A DNA stretch of 58,298 nt from UBA6918 sp040754425 (lineage in GTDB: Bacteria; Pseudomonadota; Gammaproteobacteria; Burkholderiales; Thiobacillaceae): assembly GCA_040754425.1 (NCBI GenBank), contig JBFMCR010000002.1, positions 1-58,298 of the forward strand, written 5' to 3'. Positions 49,966-57,946 of the stretch are shown one piece after another. The notes under the pieces were generated by a model. It was not told the DNA's origin, did not search any database, and saw nothing but the letters and a program-made list of their open reading frames with translations. Positions within the stretch are counted from its first letter, which is position 1. Every line of letters begins with the position of its first letter. A program made the translations under genes and the position numbers.

Positions 49966-50036
49966 AACAAGGAGGACAAGAGGACAGGAGGAGGGCAATT
50001 GCGAGTTTTACTCTTGTCCTCCTGTCCTCTTTGTAA
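49966..50036. repeat. Purine/pyrimidine hairpin repeat, copy 4
   Basis: AACAAGGAGGACAAGAGGAC followed by AGGAGGAGGG, centre GCGAGTTTTACTC, then TTGTCCTCCTGTCCTCTTTG followed by TAAA. It ends 18 bp before the ATG of the DUF2238 gene. The repeated unit is GGAGGACAA rather than GGGAGGTAA, but the layout and central TTTTACTC are shared with copies 2 and 3. Confidence 0.82.
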
Positions 50037-50054
50037 AAGGCTTTGTTGCCATTA

Positions 50055-50669
50055 ATGTCTGGACGCAGAATCTATCTGCCCGGTCTGTTTCTCGCCACGC
50101 TGGCTGTGCTCGTCGTGTCCGGCATCGAGCCTTACGACCGCCTCACCTGGTGGATGGAAGTGATGCCGGTGCTGATCGCCCTGCCCATCCTCTATTTCAC
50201 CCGCAAAATCTTTCCGCTCACGCCGCTCCTCTATGGCCTGCTGTTCTTCCACGGCCTGGTCTTGATGCTGGGCGGACACTACACCTACTCGCGCGTGCCG
50301 CTGGGCTTCTGGCTGCAGGACTGGTTCGACTTTTCGCGCAACCACTACGACCGCATCGGCCACCTCGCCCAGGGCTTCGTGCCGGCCATTCTCGCGCGCG
50401 AGATCCTCCTGCGTCTGACCCCGCTCAAGCCCGGCGGCTGGCTCTTCTTCCTGGTGTGCTGCGTGGTGCTCTCGGTATCCGCCACCTACGAATTCGTCGA
50501 ATGGTGGGCGTCGCTGCTCTACGGCGCCGAGGCGGACGAATTCCTCGCCACCCAGGGCGACATCTGGGACACGCAATGGGACATGCTGCTGGCGCTGATC
50601 GGCTGCCTGATCTCGCAGACGCTGCTGTCCGGCTGGCACGACCGCCAGCTCAGTCGATACCGGAAATAG
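50055..50669 (+). CDS. DUF2238 membrane protein (YjdF-like)
   Basis: A 204-residue integral membrane protein with about six helices. Conserved polar residues sit at helix ends: GGHYTYSRVPLGFWLQDWFDFSRNHYDRIGHLAQGF, SATYEFVEWWA, and FLATQGDIWDTQWDMLLALIG. This pattern of His, Asp, Glu and Trp is typical of DUF2238. Function is unknown. ATG 50055 was chosen over upstream TTG codons. It overlaps the convergent nadA by 20 bp. Confidence 0.88.
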   Translation: MSGRRIYLPGLFLATLAVLVVSGIEPYDRLTWWMEVMPVLIALPILYFTRKIFPLTPLLYGLLFFHGLVLMLGGHYTYSRVPLGFWLQDWFDFSRNHYDRIGHLAQGFVPAILAREILLRLTPLKPGGWLFFLVCCVVLSVSATYEFVEWWASLLYGAEADEFLATQGDIWDTQWDMLLALIGCLISQTLLSGWHDRQLSRYRK

Positions 50670-51711
50670 CCCCGGCCTTGATCCTGGCGGCGAAATCGAG
50701 CATGCGCTCGATCGGAATGACCGCCTTGCGCCGAATATCCTCGTCGATGTGGATTTCGTTGGCGCCGGTTTCCAGCACGTGCTTTAGGTTGCGCAGGCCG
50801 TTCATCGCCATCCACGGGCAGTGCGCACAGGAGAGGCAAGTGGCCCCGACGCCGCCGGTGGGCGCCTCGATCAGCACCTTGCCCGGGGCTTCTTCATGCA
50901 TCTTGTGGAAGATGCCGTTGTCGGTGGCGACGATGAATTCGCGGTTGGGCAGGTTTTTCGCCGCCTCGACGATCTGGGTGGTGGAACCCACCACGTCGGC
51001 CAGCGCGATCACCTCTTCCGGCGACTCCGGGTGCACCAGCACCGCTGCATCCGGATGCAGCTTCTTCAGGCGCAAGAGCGCCTCGGCCTGGAAAGCCTCG
51101 TGCACCACGCAGCTGCCTTCCCACAACACCATGTCGGCGCCGCTCATCCGCTGCACGTAGCGGCCCAGATGCCGGTCCGGCGCCCACAGGAGCTTCTCGC
51201 CGCGCGCGTGCAGGTACCTGGCGAGCTTGACCGCAATGCTGGAAGTCACCACCCAGTCGGCGCGCGCCTTCACCGCGGCACTGGTGTTGGAATACACCAC
51301 CACGGTGCGGTCGGGGTGTTGGTCGCAGAATTCGGCAAACTCCTTGGCCGGGCAGGACAGGTCGAGCGAGCACTCGGCTTCCAGGGTCGGCATGAGCACG
51401 CGCTTTTCCGGGTTGAGTATCTTGGCGGTCTCGCCCATGAAGCGCACGCCTGCGACGATGATGGTCTTGGCCGGGTGTGCATGGCCGAAACGCGCCATTT
51501 CCAGCGAGTCGGACACCTTGCCGCCGGTTTCCTCGGCGAGGTCCTGCAGGTCGGCGTTGGTATAGTAATGCGCCACCAGCACCGCGTCCTGCGCCTTCAT
51601 CAAGGCCTTGATCCCGGCCTTGAGCGCCGCGCGCTCGTCCTCATCCAACCGCTCTTCCACGATGGGCGGCACGCTGATCTCTTTCATGAACTGTAAGGCA
51701 CTAAACTGCAT
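50650..51711 (-). CDS. nadA: Quinolinate synthase NadA
   Basis: A 353-residue 4Fe-4S enzyme condensing iminoaspartate and dihydroxyacetone phosphate to quinolinate for NAD. VLVAHYYTNADLQDLAEETGGKVSDSL opens the first domain, GVRFMGETAKILNPEKRVLMPTLEAECSLDLSCP the second, and GSCVVHEAF and ATCLSCAHCPWMAMN supply further cluster Cys. The start MQFSALQF (51711) is used; MKEISVPP (51687) is an alternative. No nadB or nadC is adjacent. It diverges from hda by about 80 bp. Confidence 0.96.
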   Translation of the reverse strand: MQFSALQFMKEISVPPIVEERLDEDERAALKAGIKALMKAQDAVLVAHYYTNADLQDLAEETGGKVSDSLEMARFGHAHPAKTIIVAGVRFMGETAKILNPEKRVLMPTLEAECSLDLSCPAKEFAEFCDQHPDRTVVVYSNTSAAVKARADWVVTSSIAVKLARYLHARGEKLLWAPDRHLGRYVQRMSGADMVLWEGSCVVHEAFQAEALLRLKKLHPDAAVLVHPESPEEVIALADVVGSTTQIVEAAKNLPNREFIVATDNGIFHKMHEEAPGKVLIEAPTGGVGATCLSCAHCPWMAMNGLRNLKHVLETGANEIHIDEDIRRKAVIPIERMLDFAARIKAGAISGID

Positions 51712-51790
51712 GGCAAATTTTCCAATCGGATCAGCGAATTTAAGCCGCCTTCCCCGCCGTGTAAACCGGAATTTGAGGATAATGTCGGCC

Positions 51791-52429
51791 ATGCAACAGT
51801 TGCTGCTCGACATTCGCCCCGCCGCCCGGCCCGGCCTCGCCAATTTCATCCCCGGCCCCAACCGGGAGCTGCTCGGCCAAATCAGAAAATGGCTGGCCGG
51901 CGAAACGGCCGAGACCGCCTTGTATATATGGGGGCCGCCCGGCAGCGGCAAGACCCACCTGCTGCACGCCCTGGCGGCCGAAGCCGGCGCCGCGCTCTGG
52001 GATGGCAATGGCGAAATCGCGCGAGATACGCCGCTGGTGGCAGTGGATGATGTGGAAAAGCTCGATGAGCCGGCGCAGATCGCCGTCTTCGACGCCTACA
52101 ACCGCGCCAAGGCCGCCGGGCAGCGTTTTATCGCCGCCGGCGAGAACGCCCCTGCCAGCTTGAAGCTGCGCGAAGACCTGCGCACCCGCCTGGGCTGGGG
52201 GCTCGTCTACCGGATTCACCCCTTGAGCGATGCCGACATGCAGGCCGCGCTCAGCAAACATGCGCAAGCCCTCGGCTTCGAACTCGACCCCGCCATCGCC
52301 AACTGGCTGTTGACCCGCAAAAGCCGCAACCTCGGCTACCTTCTGCAGATCGTCGAGGCGCTCGACCGCTACAGCCTGCAAACCAGGCGCCGCATCACCC
52401 TGCCGCTTCTGAAGGAAATCCTGCCTTGA
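51791..52429 (+). CDS. hda: Hda, DnaA-homologous regulator of replication initiation
   Basis: A 212-residue AAA+ protein. The N-terminus QQLLLDI is a clamp-binding motif, the Walker A is WGPPGSGKTHLLHAL (about 47-61), and ARTRLGWG-like sensor regions are present as LRTRLGWGLVYRI. Hda with the beta clamp stimulates ATP hydrolysis by DnaA to stop re-initiation. Notably the window also has diaA, the positive regulator. ATG 51791 is used; ATG 51782 is possible. Its stop overlaps the start of a remnant frame (52426). Confidence 0.93.
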   Translation: MQQLLLDIRPAARPGLANFIPGPNRELLGQIRKWLAGETAETALYIWGPPGSGKTHLLHALAAEAGAALWDGNGEIARDTPLVAVDDVEKLDEPAQIAVFDAYNRAKAAGQRFIAAGENAPASLKLREDLRTRLGWGLVYRIHPLSDADMQAALSKHAQALGFELDPAIANWLLTRKSRNLGYLLQIVEALDRYSLQTRRRITLPLLKEILP

Positions 52430-52668
52430 GCTTGCCTGGCCCGGCGCGACTGGTTAGATTGGAGGCTGTCCGCAGCCGCCAAACACGCCATGTACGAGCC
52501 CGTTTCCTGCCGGGTCGCAACCCGGGTCGACCGTGCCGACATCCTCAGCTGCACGCACAGCCCGATCTCAAGCGTGAACGCGCACACGCCTTTTACGCGT
52601 CGCGCGGCTTTGAAAAGCACGCTTACGGCTACCGCGTGCCATTCGACCCACAACCGCAAAAAAGCTGA
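52426..52668 (+). pseudogene. Remnant of a GNAT acetyltransferase (C-terminal piece)
   Basis: The 80-residue frame is Arg/Pro-rich and unlike any protein in its first half, but residues 50-71 read ERAHAFYASRGFEKHAYGYR, the typical C-terminal motif of GNAT N-acetyltransferases (AxxFYxxxGF). The acetyl-CoA loop (R/QxxGxG/A) is missing. A shifted frame over the first half (VSCRVATRVDRADILSC) suggests frameshifts in a decayed gene. It lies between hda and the FMN-binding gene. Confidence 0.6.
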
Positions 52669-52676
52669 GGCCCCGC

Positions 52677-53228
52677 ATGGCAAAGCGCTTCAACTCCCTT
52701 TCCGGACAACACATCGATTTCATCCGGGCACAGAAGATTTTCTTCGTCGGCACTGCCGCACCGGGCAGCCGCGTCAACCTCTCGCCCAAGGGCATGGATA
52801 CGCTGCGCGTCATCGATGACAGGCGCGTGGCCTGGCTCAACGTCACCGGCAGCGGCAACGAGACTGCCGCCCACGTAGAGATCGACCCGCGCATGACCCT
52901 CATGTTCTGCGCCTTCGAGGGGCCGCCGCTGATCCTGCGCCTGTACGGAAACGCCCGTGCCATCCACATCAAGGACCCGGAATGGAACGAGCTGTATGCA
53001 CTGTTCAAACCCCTGCCCGGCGCGCGCCAGCTCTTCGATCTATCCGTCGACCTCGTGCAAACCTCGTGCGGCGCCGGGGTGCCGCTCTACCAGTACATGG
53101 GTGATCGCGAGGAACTCAACGAATGGTCGCGCAAGAAAGGCGAAGACGGGCTGCGCCAGTACTGGCTGGAAAAGAACCAGTTCAGCATTGACGGCCTGCC
53201 GACCCTCATCGCCGAGAAAAACACCTAG
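52677..53228 (+). CDS. Pyridoxamine 5'-phosphate oxidase-like flavin-binding protein
   Basis: A 183-residue split-barrel protein: QHIDFIRAQKIFFVGTAAPGSRVNLSPKGMDTLRVIDDRRVAWLNVTGSGNETAAH and MTLMFCAFEGPPLILRLYGNARAI fit the PNPOx-like FMN-binding family. The C-terminal helical portion (CGAGVPLYQYMGDREELNEWSRKKGEDGLRQYW) is the extension found in the subgroup. Substrate is unknown. It starts a run of four same-strand genes (52677-54744) with very short or no spacers, likely one operon. Confidence 0.85.
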   Translation: MAKRFNSLSGQHIDFIRAQKIFFVGTAAPGSRVNLSPKGMDTLRVIDDRRVAWLNVTGSGNETAAHVEIDPRMTLMFCAFEGPPLILRLYGNARAIHIKDPEWNELYALFKPLPGARQLFDLSVDLVQTSCGAGVPLYQYMGDREELNEWSRKKGEDGLRQYWLEKNQFSIDGLPTLIAEKNT

Positions 53229-53246
53229 CCAAACCAGGAGAATGCA

Positions 53247-53675
53247 TTGAAGGAATTGCTCAAGCCCGGTATCCGCTTCGAGCACAAGTTCGTGGTGCCT
53301 TCATCCAAGACCGTGCCGGCGCTGTACCCGGAAGCCGAGGAATTCGCGGCCATGCCCGAGGTCTTCGCCACCGGATTTCTCGTGGGTTTTCTGGAATGGG
53401 CCTGCATCAAGTGCGTGAACCCGCACCTCGACTGGCCGCGCGAGCAGACCGTCGGCACCCGCATCGACGTCAGCCACGAAGCCGCCACCCCGCCGGGGCT
53501 GGAAGTCACCGCGTCGGTGGAACTCGTCGCGGTCGAAGGCCGCAGACTGGTGTTCGAAGTCGAGGCTCACGATGGCGTGGAGCCGATTTCAAAAGGCACG
53601 CACGAGCGCTTCGTCATCGACCGCGAACGCTTCGACGCCAAGGTCGGCAGGAAGAAGCCGGGGGGCCGCACGTAA
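53247..53675 (+). CDS. FlK-like hotdog thioesterase
   Basis: A 142-residue protein that fits the fluoroacetyl-CoA thioesterase (FlK)-like family. LLKPGIRFEHKFVVPSSKTVPALYPEAEEFAAMPEVFATGFLVGFLEWACIKCV has the conserved Thr and Glu region, and TVGTRIDVSHEAATPPGLEVTASVELVAVEGRRLVFEVEAHD the His. The start is TTG 53247, with CAGGAG upstream. It probably hydrolyses a small acyl-CoA, but fluoroacetate activity should not be assumed. It is part of the 52677-54744 operon. Confidence 0.82.
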   Translation: MKELLKPGIRFEHKFVVPSSKTVPALYPEAEEFAAMPEVFATGFLVGFLEWACIKCVNPHLDWPREQTVGTRIDVSHEAATPPGLEVTASVELVAVEGRRLVFEVEAHDGVEPISKGTHERFVIDRERFDAKVGRKKPGGRT

Positions 53676-53918
53676 ATGCAAAAGCCGCCCGATCATGGCA
53701 AGACGATTCCCGTCACCGCTTCTGCGCCGCTGCGCCGCCGCCTGTTCTGGTTACTGGTTTGCCTGGCACTCGGGCTGGCAATCGGGCTGATCGGCAATCA
53801 CTTTACCTCCGAGCCGCGCTGGCTGCTCGCCCTGCCCGCGGCTCTGGCGCTGGGCTGGCTGTTTTTTGCCAACCCCGAGGCCTGCATGGCGGGCTTCCGC
53901 AAGGACGATGACGAATAA
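53676..53918 (+). CDS. Small membrane protein
   Basis: An 80-residue protein beginning directly after the thioesterase stop codon. Two hydrophobic helices (about 23-42 and 48-66) are separated by a polar turn, and the tail is acidic (FRKDDDE). No known domain was found. It overlaps the arginase-like gene by 11 bp, indicating tight coupling in the operon. Confidence 0.75.
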   Translation: MQKPPDHGKTIPVTASAPLRRRLFWLLVCLALGLAIGLIGNHFTSEPRWLLALPAALALGWLFFANPEACMAGFRKDDDE

Positions 53919-54744
53919 CTCCCGCGATATTGCCCTGACCGTCTATTGCGCGCGCACCGGCGACCGCAACGCCCGCGCCATGGCCGGTGCGCGTGTGCTC
54001 GGAGACGCGCTGTCGAAGAGATACGGGCTGCCCGCCGCCACTATCGGCCAGCCCGGCCCGCCGCTCGGCAAGGGCTGGCAGGCCGATCTCGCGGATGCGA
54101 TGCCGGCACTCGCGGCGCTGGCAGCACACCTCGACGGGATTTTCAAGCGCGGGATGGCGCCGCTTCTGGTTTTGAATCGCTGCGCCGCCGCGCTCGCCAC
54201 CCTGCCGGTGCTCGCGCGGCACCGTCCCGATGCCTCTGTGGTGTGGTTCGACGCGCATGGCGACCTGAACACGCCGCAAACCAGCCCGAGCGGCTATCTC
54301 GGGGGCATGGCGCTCGCGGGCCCGGCGGGGCTGTGGAATTCCGGGCTGGGCAACGGCTTGCGTCTGACGAACATCATACTGGTCGGCGCGCGCGATCTGG
54401 ACCCGGCCGAACGGGCGCTGGTCGAATCGGGCAGCGTCCGGCTGGTGGCGACCGGAAAGGACAGCATGCACGCGCTCCGCGCGGCGCTCGCCGGCCGCCC
54501 CGCCTACGTGCACCTGGACTGCGACGTCCTGGCCCCAGGCATCGTGCCCACCGACTACCGCGTGCCGGGCGGTTTCTCTCTGGGCGAGCTTCGCGCGCTG
54601 TGCGAAATCCTGGCGCAAGGGCCGCTCATCGGCCTGGAAATTGCCGAATTCGAAGACAGCTGGGCCGACAGCGGCATGCCGGCCGTGCCGGATGCGCTGC
54701 TGGATGCGCTTGACCCGGTAATTGCGCGTCTTGGTACAGACTAA
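53908..54744 (+). CDS. Arginase/ureohydrolase-fold protein lacking a metal ligand
   Basis: A 278-residue protein with two of the three ureohydrolase motifs: VVWFDAHGDLNTP (Asp, His, Asp) and VHLDCDVLAPGIVP (Asp, Asp). The first motif, normally GGDHS with the Mn-binding His, is replaced by LLVLNRCAAALATLP. LIGLEIAEFED is at the usual place near the end. The family hydrolyses arginine, agmatine or formimidoyl-glutamate; with the His missing, activity may be altered or lost. The start at 53908 overlaps the previous gene. Its end overlaps lpxR by 4 bp on the opposite strand. Confidence 0.85.
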   Translation: MTNNSRDIALTVYCARTGDRNARAMAGARVLGDALSKRYGLPAATIGQPGPPLGKGWQADLADAMPALAALAAHLDGIFKRGMAPLLVLNRCAAALATLPVLARHRPDASVVWFDAHGDLNTPQTSPSGYLGGMALAGPAGLWNSGLGNGLRLTNIILVGARDLDPAERALVESGSVRLVATGKDSMHALRAALAGRPAYVHLDCDVLAPGIVPTDYRVPGGFSLGELRALCEILAQGPLIGLEIAEFEDSWADSGMPAVPDALLDALDPVIARLGTD

Positions 54745-55727
54745 AAGCTGGCCGAAATACTGACGGCGCCGAAATTGTCGCCCGACTTCTGGCCCCTGTA
54801 TTCCGGCGTCCGGTATATATGCGTGTAGGCAATGCGCACGCTGTCGAAGCTCAGCACCAGCCCCATCTGGATATCGCCCACCCAGGTTTTGCTGTCCACG
54901 CTGTGGCTGTTGCTGAAGGTGTTGCCGTCGAGAAAAATGTTGTGCGCCATCGCCCTGCCGTCCACGCCGGCATAGAAGTACCAACCGAAGCTGTCGTACG
55001 GGATGAAGAAACCGGATCCCGGCAGACTGGGCCGTATGCGCGGCGGACCGTAATCGCGTTCCAGCCCTTGCCCCATGCGCAGGGTTGCGCCGACGTCGAG
55101 ATAAGTGGCGACATTGCCCAGGCTGCCGCCGACATGGGGAATGAAATCGTAATCGAGGAACTTGATCGGCTTGCGCCAGATATGACGCCATTTGCGCTCA
55201 TAGGTCAGCACGACCGTGGGCTCGTTGTCGAGCTGGTTGGCCCAGCCGCGCGCCTCGGGCGAGCCGATCAGACTGTGGAAATTGTTCTGCACCTCTTCGC
55301 CCAGCGCCCAGGGGCCGACCAGTCCCAGGTCCAGTTCCCAGGTGTCGAGAATGCCGCCGAAGCTGTTGTCGCTTTCGGCCACCACCGCCATGCCGGCGTA
55401 GAGATAACCGGCATAGGGCCGCTCGTCGGGCACCAGCGCCACCGCCTGGGTATCGTCGGGGGTGTAGATGTTGTGGCTGATCGCATAGCCCGTCCTCAGG
55501 CTGGCACCGTCGGGCATAAAAGGCATGGCCGCGGCAAACCTGCGGATATAGGGCGCCACATCGTCCTCATGCGACAGGTAGGAAAGGCGCAGGCCATTGG
55601 TGTAATGATGGTCGGTGCCGGTGAAGACGTCGTTTTCCACCAGCAGGGTATAGAAACCGCGGCTCATGTCCGCCTGGCCGGCCGTTGCTACTGCCAGCAA
55701 CAGGGCTGCAGCGCAGCGCGCCCGCAT
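54741..55727 (-). CDS. lpxR: Lipid A 3'-O-deacylase LpxR-like outer-membrane protein (DUF2219)
   Basis: A 328-residue protein: signal peptide (MRARCAAALLLAVATAGQA), then FYTLLVENDVFTGTDHHYTNGLRLSYLSH with the conserved Asn/Asp/Thr/Asn active-site residues of LpxR, ERPYAGYLYAG and a barrel ending in Phe. LpxR removes the 3'-acyloxyacyl chain of lipid A, changing host recognition or permeability. The start 55727 was chosen for the signal peptide. It begins 1 bp after the thioredoxin gene and is probably in its transcript. Confidence 0.88.
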   Translation of the reverse strand: MRARCAAALLLAVATAGQADMSRGFYTLLVENDVFTGTDHHYTNGLRLSYLSHEDDVAPYIRRFAAAMPFMPDGASLRTGYAISHNIYTPDDTQAVALVPDERPYAGYLYAGMAVVAESDNSFGGILDTWELDLGLVGPWALGEEVQNNFHSLIGSPEARGWANQLDNEPTVVLTYERKWRHIWRKPIKFLDYDFIPHVGGSLGNVATYLDVGATLRMGQGLERDYGPPRIRPSLPGSGFFIPYDSFGWYFYAGVDGRAMAHNIFLDGNTFSNSHSVDSKTWVGDIQMGLVLSFDSVRIAYTHIYRTPEYRGQKSGDNFGAVSISASF

Positions 55728-55728
55728 G

Positions 55729-56097
55729 TCAGGCCTGCCGGTTTTGCTCGGTGATTTCCTTGCGCACCTGGTCCATGTCCAGCGCAAGCACCTGCCCGAG
55801 CAACTGGTCCAGAGCCGAGGCGGGCAGCGAGCCTGCCTGCGAGAAGAGGATGATCTGCTCGCGGAACACCATCAGGGTGGGGATGGAGCGAATATTGAAA
55901 GAAGCCGCCAGGCCCTGCTCGACTTCGGTGTTGACCTTGGCAAACACCACATTGGGGTATTTTTCCGAGGCTTCTTCGTAAATGGGGGCGAACGCACGGC
56001 AAGGACCGCACCAGGGCGCCCAGAAGTCGACGATGACCACGTCATTGCCGGTAATGGTTTGCTCGAAATTGTCGTTGTTGAGTTCTATGGTGGCCAT
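55729..56097 (-). CDS. Thioredoxin
   Basis: A 122-residue thioredoxin-fold protein with the canonical active site WCGPC (residues 29-33), VVIVDFWAPWCGPCRAFAP before helix 2, and the cis-Pro in IRSIPTLMVF. The C-terminus is about 13 residues longer than E. coli Trx1 (QVRKEITEQNRQA). It has no signal peptide, so it is cytoplasmic. GGAG precedes the ATG. It is directly followed by lpxR. Divergent msrP starts 218 bp away, and methionine-sulfoxide repair systems often use thioredoxin, but MsrP itself is served by MsrQ. Confidence 0.92.
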   Translation of the reverse strand: MATIELNNDNFEQTITGNDVVIVDFWAPWCGPCRAFAPIYEEASEKYPNVVFAKVNTEVEQGLAASFNIRSIPTLMVFREQIILFSQAGSLPASALDQLLGQVLALDMDQVRKEITEQNRQA

Positions 56098-56314
56098 GGA
56101 AGGGCTCCGTGGATGGTTGAAAAGAAATTGCGGCGGCAGGCTGCGCGATAAAGTTTGGCATGCAGGAGCAATCCGGGCAGCAAGCCAAAGCCCCGCCCGC
56201 CACAGGGTCATATCAAAGTTGCAACCAATTGCACAAGGTTCAATCCTAACAAGGAATGGCAGGACGGTTGTAAGTTTTTCGGCTGGCTGCCGACCAAGAA
56301 CAAAGGAGAGCACC

Positions 56315-57253
56315 ATGCGCATCATCAAACCCGGCGACATCCTCCCCTCGGACATCACGCCGCGCGAAACCTATCAAAATCGCCGCCGGTTCATGGCGGG
56401 TATTGCTGCCCTCGCCGCGGCACCCGCATTCGCTGCGTTCGCTCCGGCTGCCCATGGACCGAAACTGCCGGGGACAAAGCCCGGCCGCTTTTCGACGAAC
56501 GAGGCCAGGACACCGTTCGAGTCGGTTACCGGCTACAACAACTTCTACGAGTTCGGCACCGGCAAATCCGACCCGGCCGAAAATGCCCATACGCTGAAAA
56601 CCCGGCCCTGGACAGTCGCGGTGGAAGGCGAAGTCAGGCGCGCCAAAATCTACGACATCGACGAACTGCTCAGGCTGGCACCGCTGGAAGAGCGCATCTA
56701 TCGCCTGCGTTGCGTGGAGGGCTGGTCCATGGTCATTCCCTGGGTCGGCTTCCCGCTCGCCGAACTGATCCGGCGGGTAGAACCCACCGGCAATGCCAGG
56801 TTCGTCGAATTCGTCACCCTGCATGATCCCGGACAAATGCCCTACCAGCGCACCTCGATTCTGGACTGGCCCTATGTCGAAGGCTTGCGCATCGACGAGG
56901 CCAACCACCCCTTGACCCTGCTTGCAGTCGGGCTCTACGGAGAAGTCCTGCCCAGGCAAAACGGTGCGCCCGTCAGGCTGGTGGTGCCCTGGAAATATGG
57001 CTTCAAAAGCGCCAAGTCCATCGTGAAAATCCGCTTCGTCGAGAAAGCGCCGGTGACAACCTGGATGCGTGCCGCCCCCGAGGAATACGGTTTTTTCTCC
57101 AACGTGAACCCCAAGGTCGACCATCCACGCTGGAGCCAGGCCAGGGAACGCCGGATCGGCGAGTTTTTCAAGCGCGACACACTGATGTTCAACGGCTATG
57201 CCGAGCAGGTCGCCCATCTCTATCGCGGCATGGATTTGCGCAAATATTATTGA
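56315..57253 (+). CDS. msrP: MsrP, periplasmic methionine-sulfoxide reductase catalytic subunit
   Basis: A 312-residue molybdopterin enzyme of the YedY family. The Tat signal is NRRRFMAGIAALAAAPAFAAF. The Cys ligand of Mo is in YRLRCVEGWSMVIPW (about 128-142), and VPWKYGFKSAKSIVKIRF is a conserved late block. It repairs oxidised Met in envelope proteins. AAAGGAG lies 6 bp before ATG 56315; longer upstream frames contain the thioredoxin promoter region and lack the Tat signal at the N-terminus. It is followed without gap by msrQ. Confidence 0.96.
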   Translation: MRIIKPGDILPSDITPRETYQNRRRFMAGIAALAAAPAFAAFAPAAHGPKLPGTKPGRFSTNEARTPFESVTGYNNFYEFGTGKSDPAENAHTLKTRPWTVAVEGEVRRAKIYDIDELLRLAPLEERIYRLRCVEGWSMVIPWVGFPLAELIRRVEPTGNARFVEFVTLHDPGQMPYQRTSILDWPYVEGLRIDEANHPLTLLAVGLYGEVLPRQNGAPVRLVVPWKYGFKSAKSIVKIRFVEKAPVTTWMRAAPEEYGFFSNVNPKVDHPRWSQARERRIGEFFKRDTLMFNGYAEQVAHLYRGMDLRKYY

Positions 57254-57877
57254 ATGCAGTTGCCCGCCACGCTTACACATCGCCAGCTTGCCGTGGCCAG
57301 GGCCGTTCTCTGGCTGGTGTGCCTGGCACCGCTGGCGCGGCTGCTCGTACTGGGCATGAACGGCGGCCTGGGCGCCAACCCGATCGAGTTCATCACCCGC
57401 TCCACCGGGACCTGGACACTGGTCGGCCTGCTGGCGACGCTGTCGGTCACCCCTCTGAAAAGACTGACCGGCCTGGGCTGGCTGCTTCGCTTTCGCCGGC
57501 TGCTCGGCCTGTTCGCCTTCTTTTACGCTTGCCTGCACTTCACCACTTATATCTGGCTGGACCAGTTCTTCGATCCTTCCGGCATCGCCAGGGACATCGT
57601 CAAGCGCCCGTTCATTACGGTCGGCTTCAGTGCCTTTGTCCTGCTCATCCCGTTGGCGGCGAGTTCGAACCAGGCCATGATGAAAAGGCTGGGGCGCAAC
57701 TGGCAGCGTCTGCACCGGCTGGTCTATGTCATCGCCGCACTGGGGGTCGTGCATTATTGGTGGCTGGTCAAGAAGGACATCAGCCAGCCGCTGATTTATG
57801 CCTGCACCCTCGCCGTCCTGCTGGCCATGCGACTGCCCGGCTTCGCGGCCAGGCGTATTCCCGAACGGATGCCGTAA
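57254..57877 (+). CDS. msrQ: MsrQ, heme-binding membrane subunit for MsrP
   Basis: A 207-residue membrane protein of the ferric-reductase-like family with about six helices. LFAFFYACLHFTTYIWLDQ and LHRLVYVIAALGVVHYWWLVKKD supply the heme-ligating His residues, and STGTWTLVGLLATLSVTPLKRLTG is the family block. It passes electrons from the quinone pool or a flavin reductase to MsrP. It starts directly after the msrP stop and is followed by a GC hairpin. Confidence 0.95.
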   Translation: MQLPATLTHRQLAVARAVLWLVCLAPLARLLVLGMNGGLGANPIEFITRSTGTWTLVGLLATLSVTPLKRLTGLGWLLRFRRLLGLFAFFYACLHFTTYIWLDQFFDPSGIARDIVKRPFITVGFSAFVLLIPLAASSNQAMMKRLGRNWQRLHRLVYVIAALGVVHYWWLVKKDISQPLIYACTLAVLLAMRLPGFAARRIPERMP

Positions 57878-57905
57878 TCCAGTCTGGGCGACAGTGAAAC
57901 TAAAA

Positions 57906-57930
57906 AAGGGGGCCGAAGCCCCCGTCTTGC
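57906..57930. terminator. Hairpin terminator between msrQ and the convergent Lys/Ala-rich gene
   Basis: GGGGGC-CGAA-GCCCCC (57908-57923) with an A-run on the left and only a weak T-run on the right. Because A precedes the stem, it would work best for the leftward transcript coming from the Lys/Ala-rich gene. Confidence 0.7.
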
Positions 57931-57946
57931 CGAATCCGGCTTGACC

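Noticed and set aside
24229..50036. Fixed orientation of the purine arm relative to the downstream gene in the hairpin family
   Set aside because: An inverted repeat with a purine 5' arm reads the same on both strands, so the apparent orientation rule is automatic and not evidence of function.
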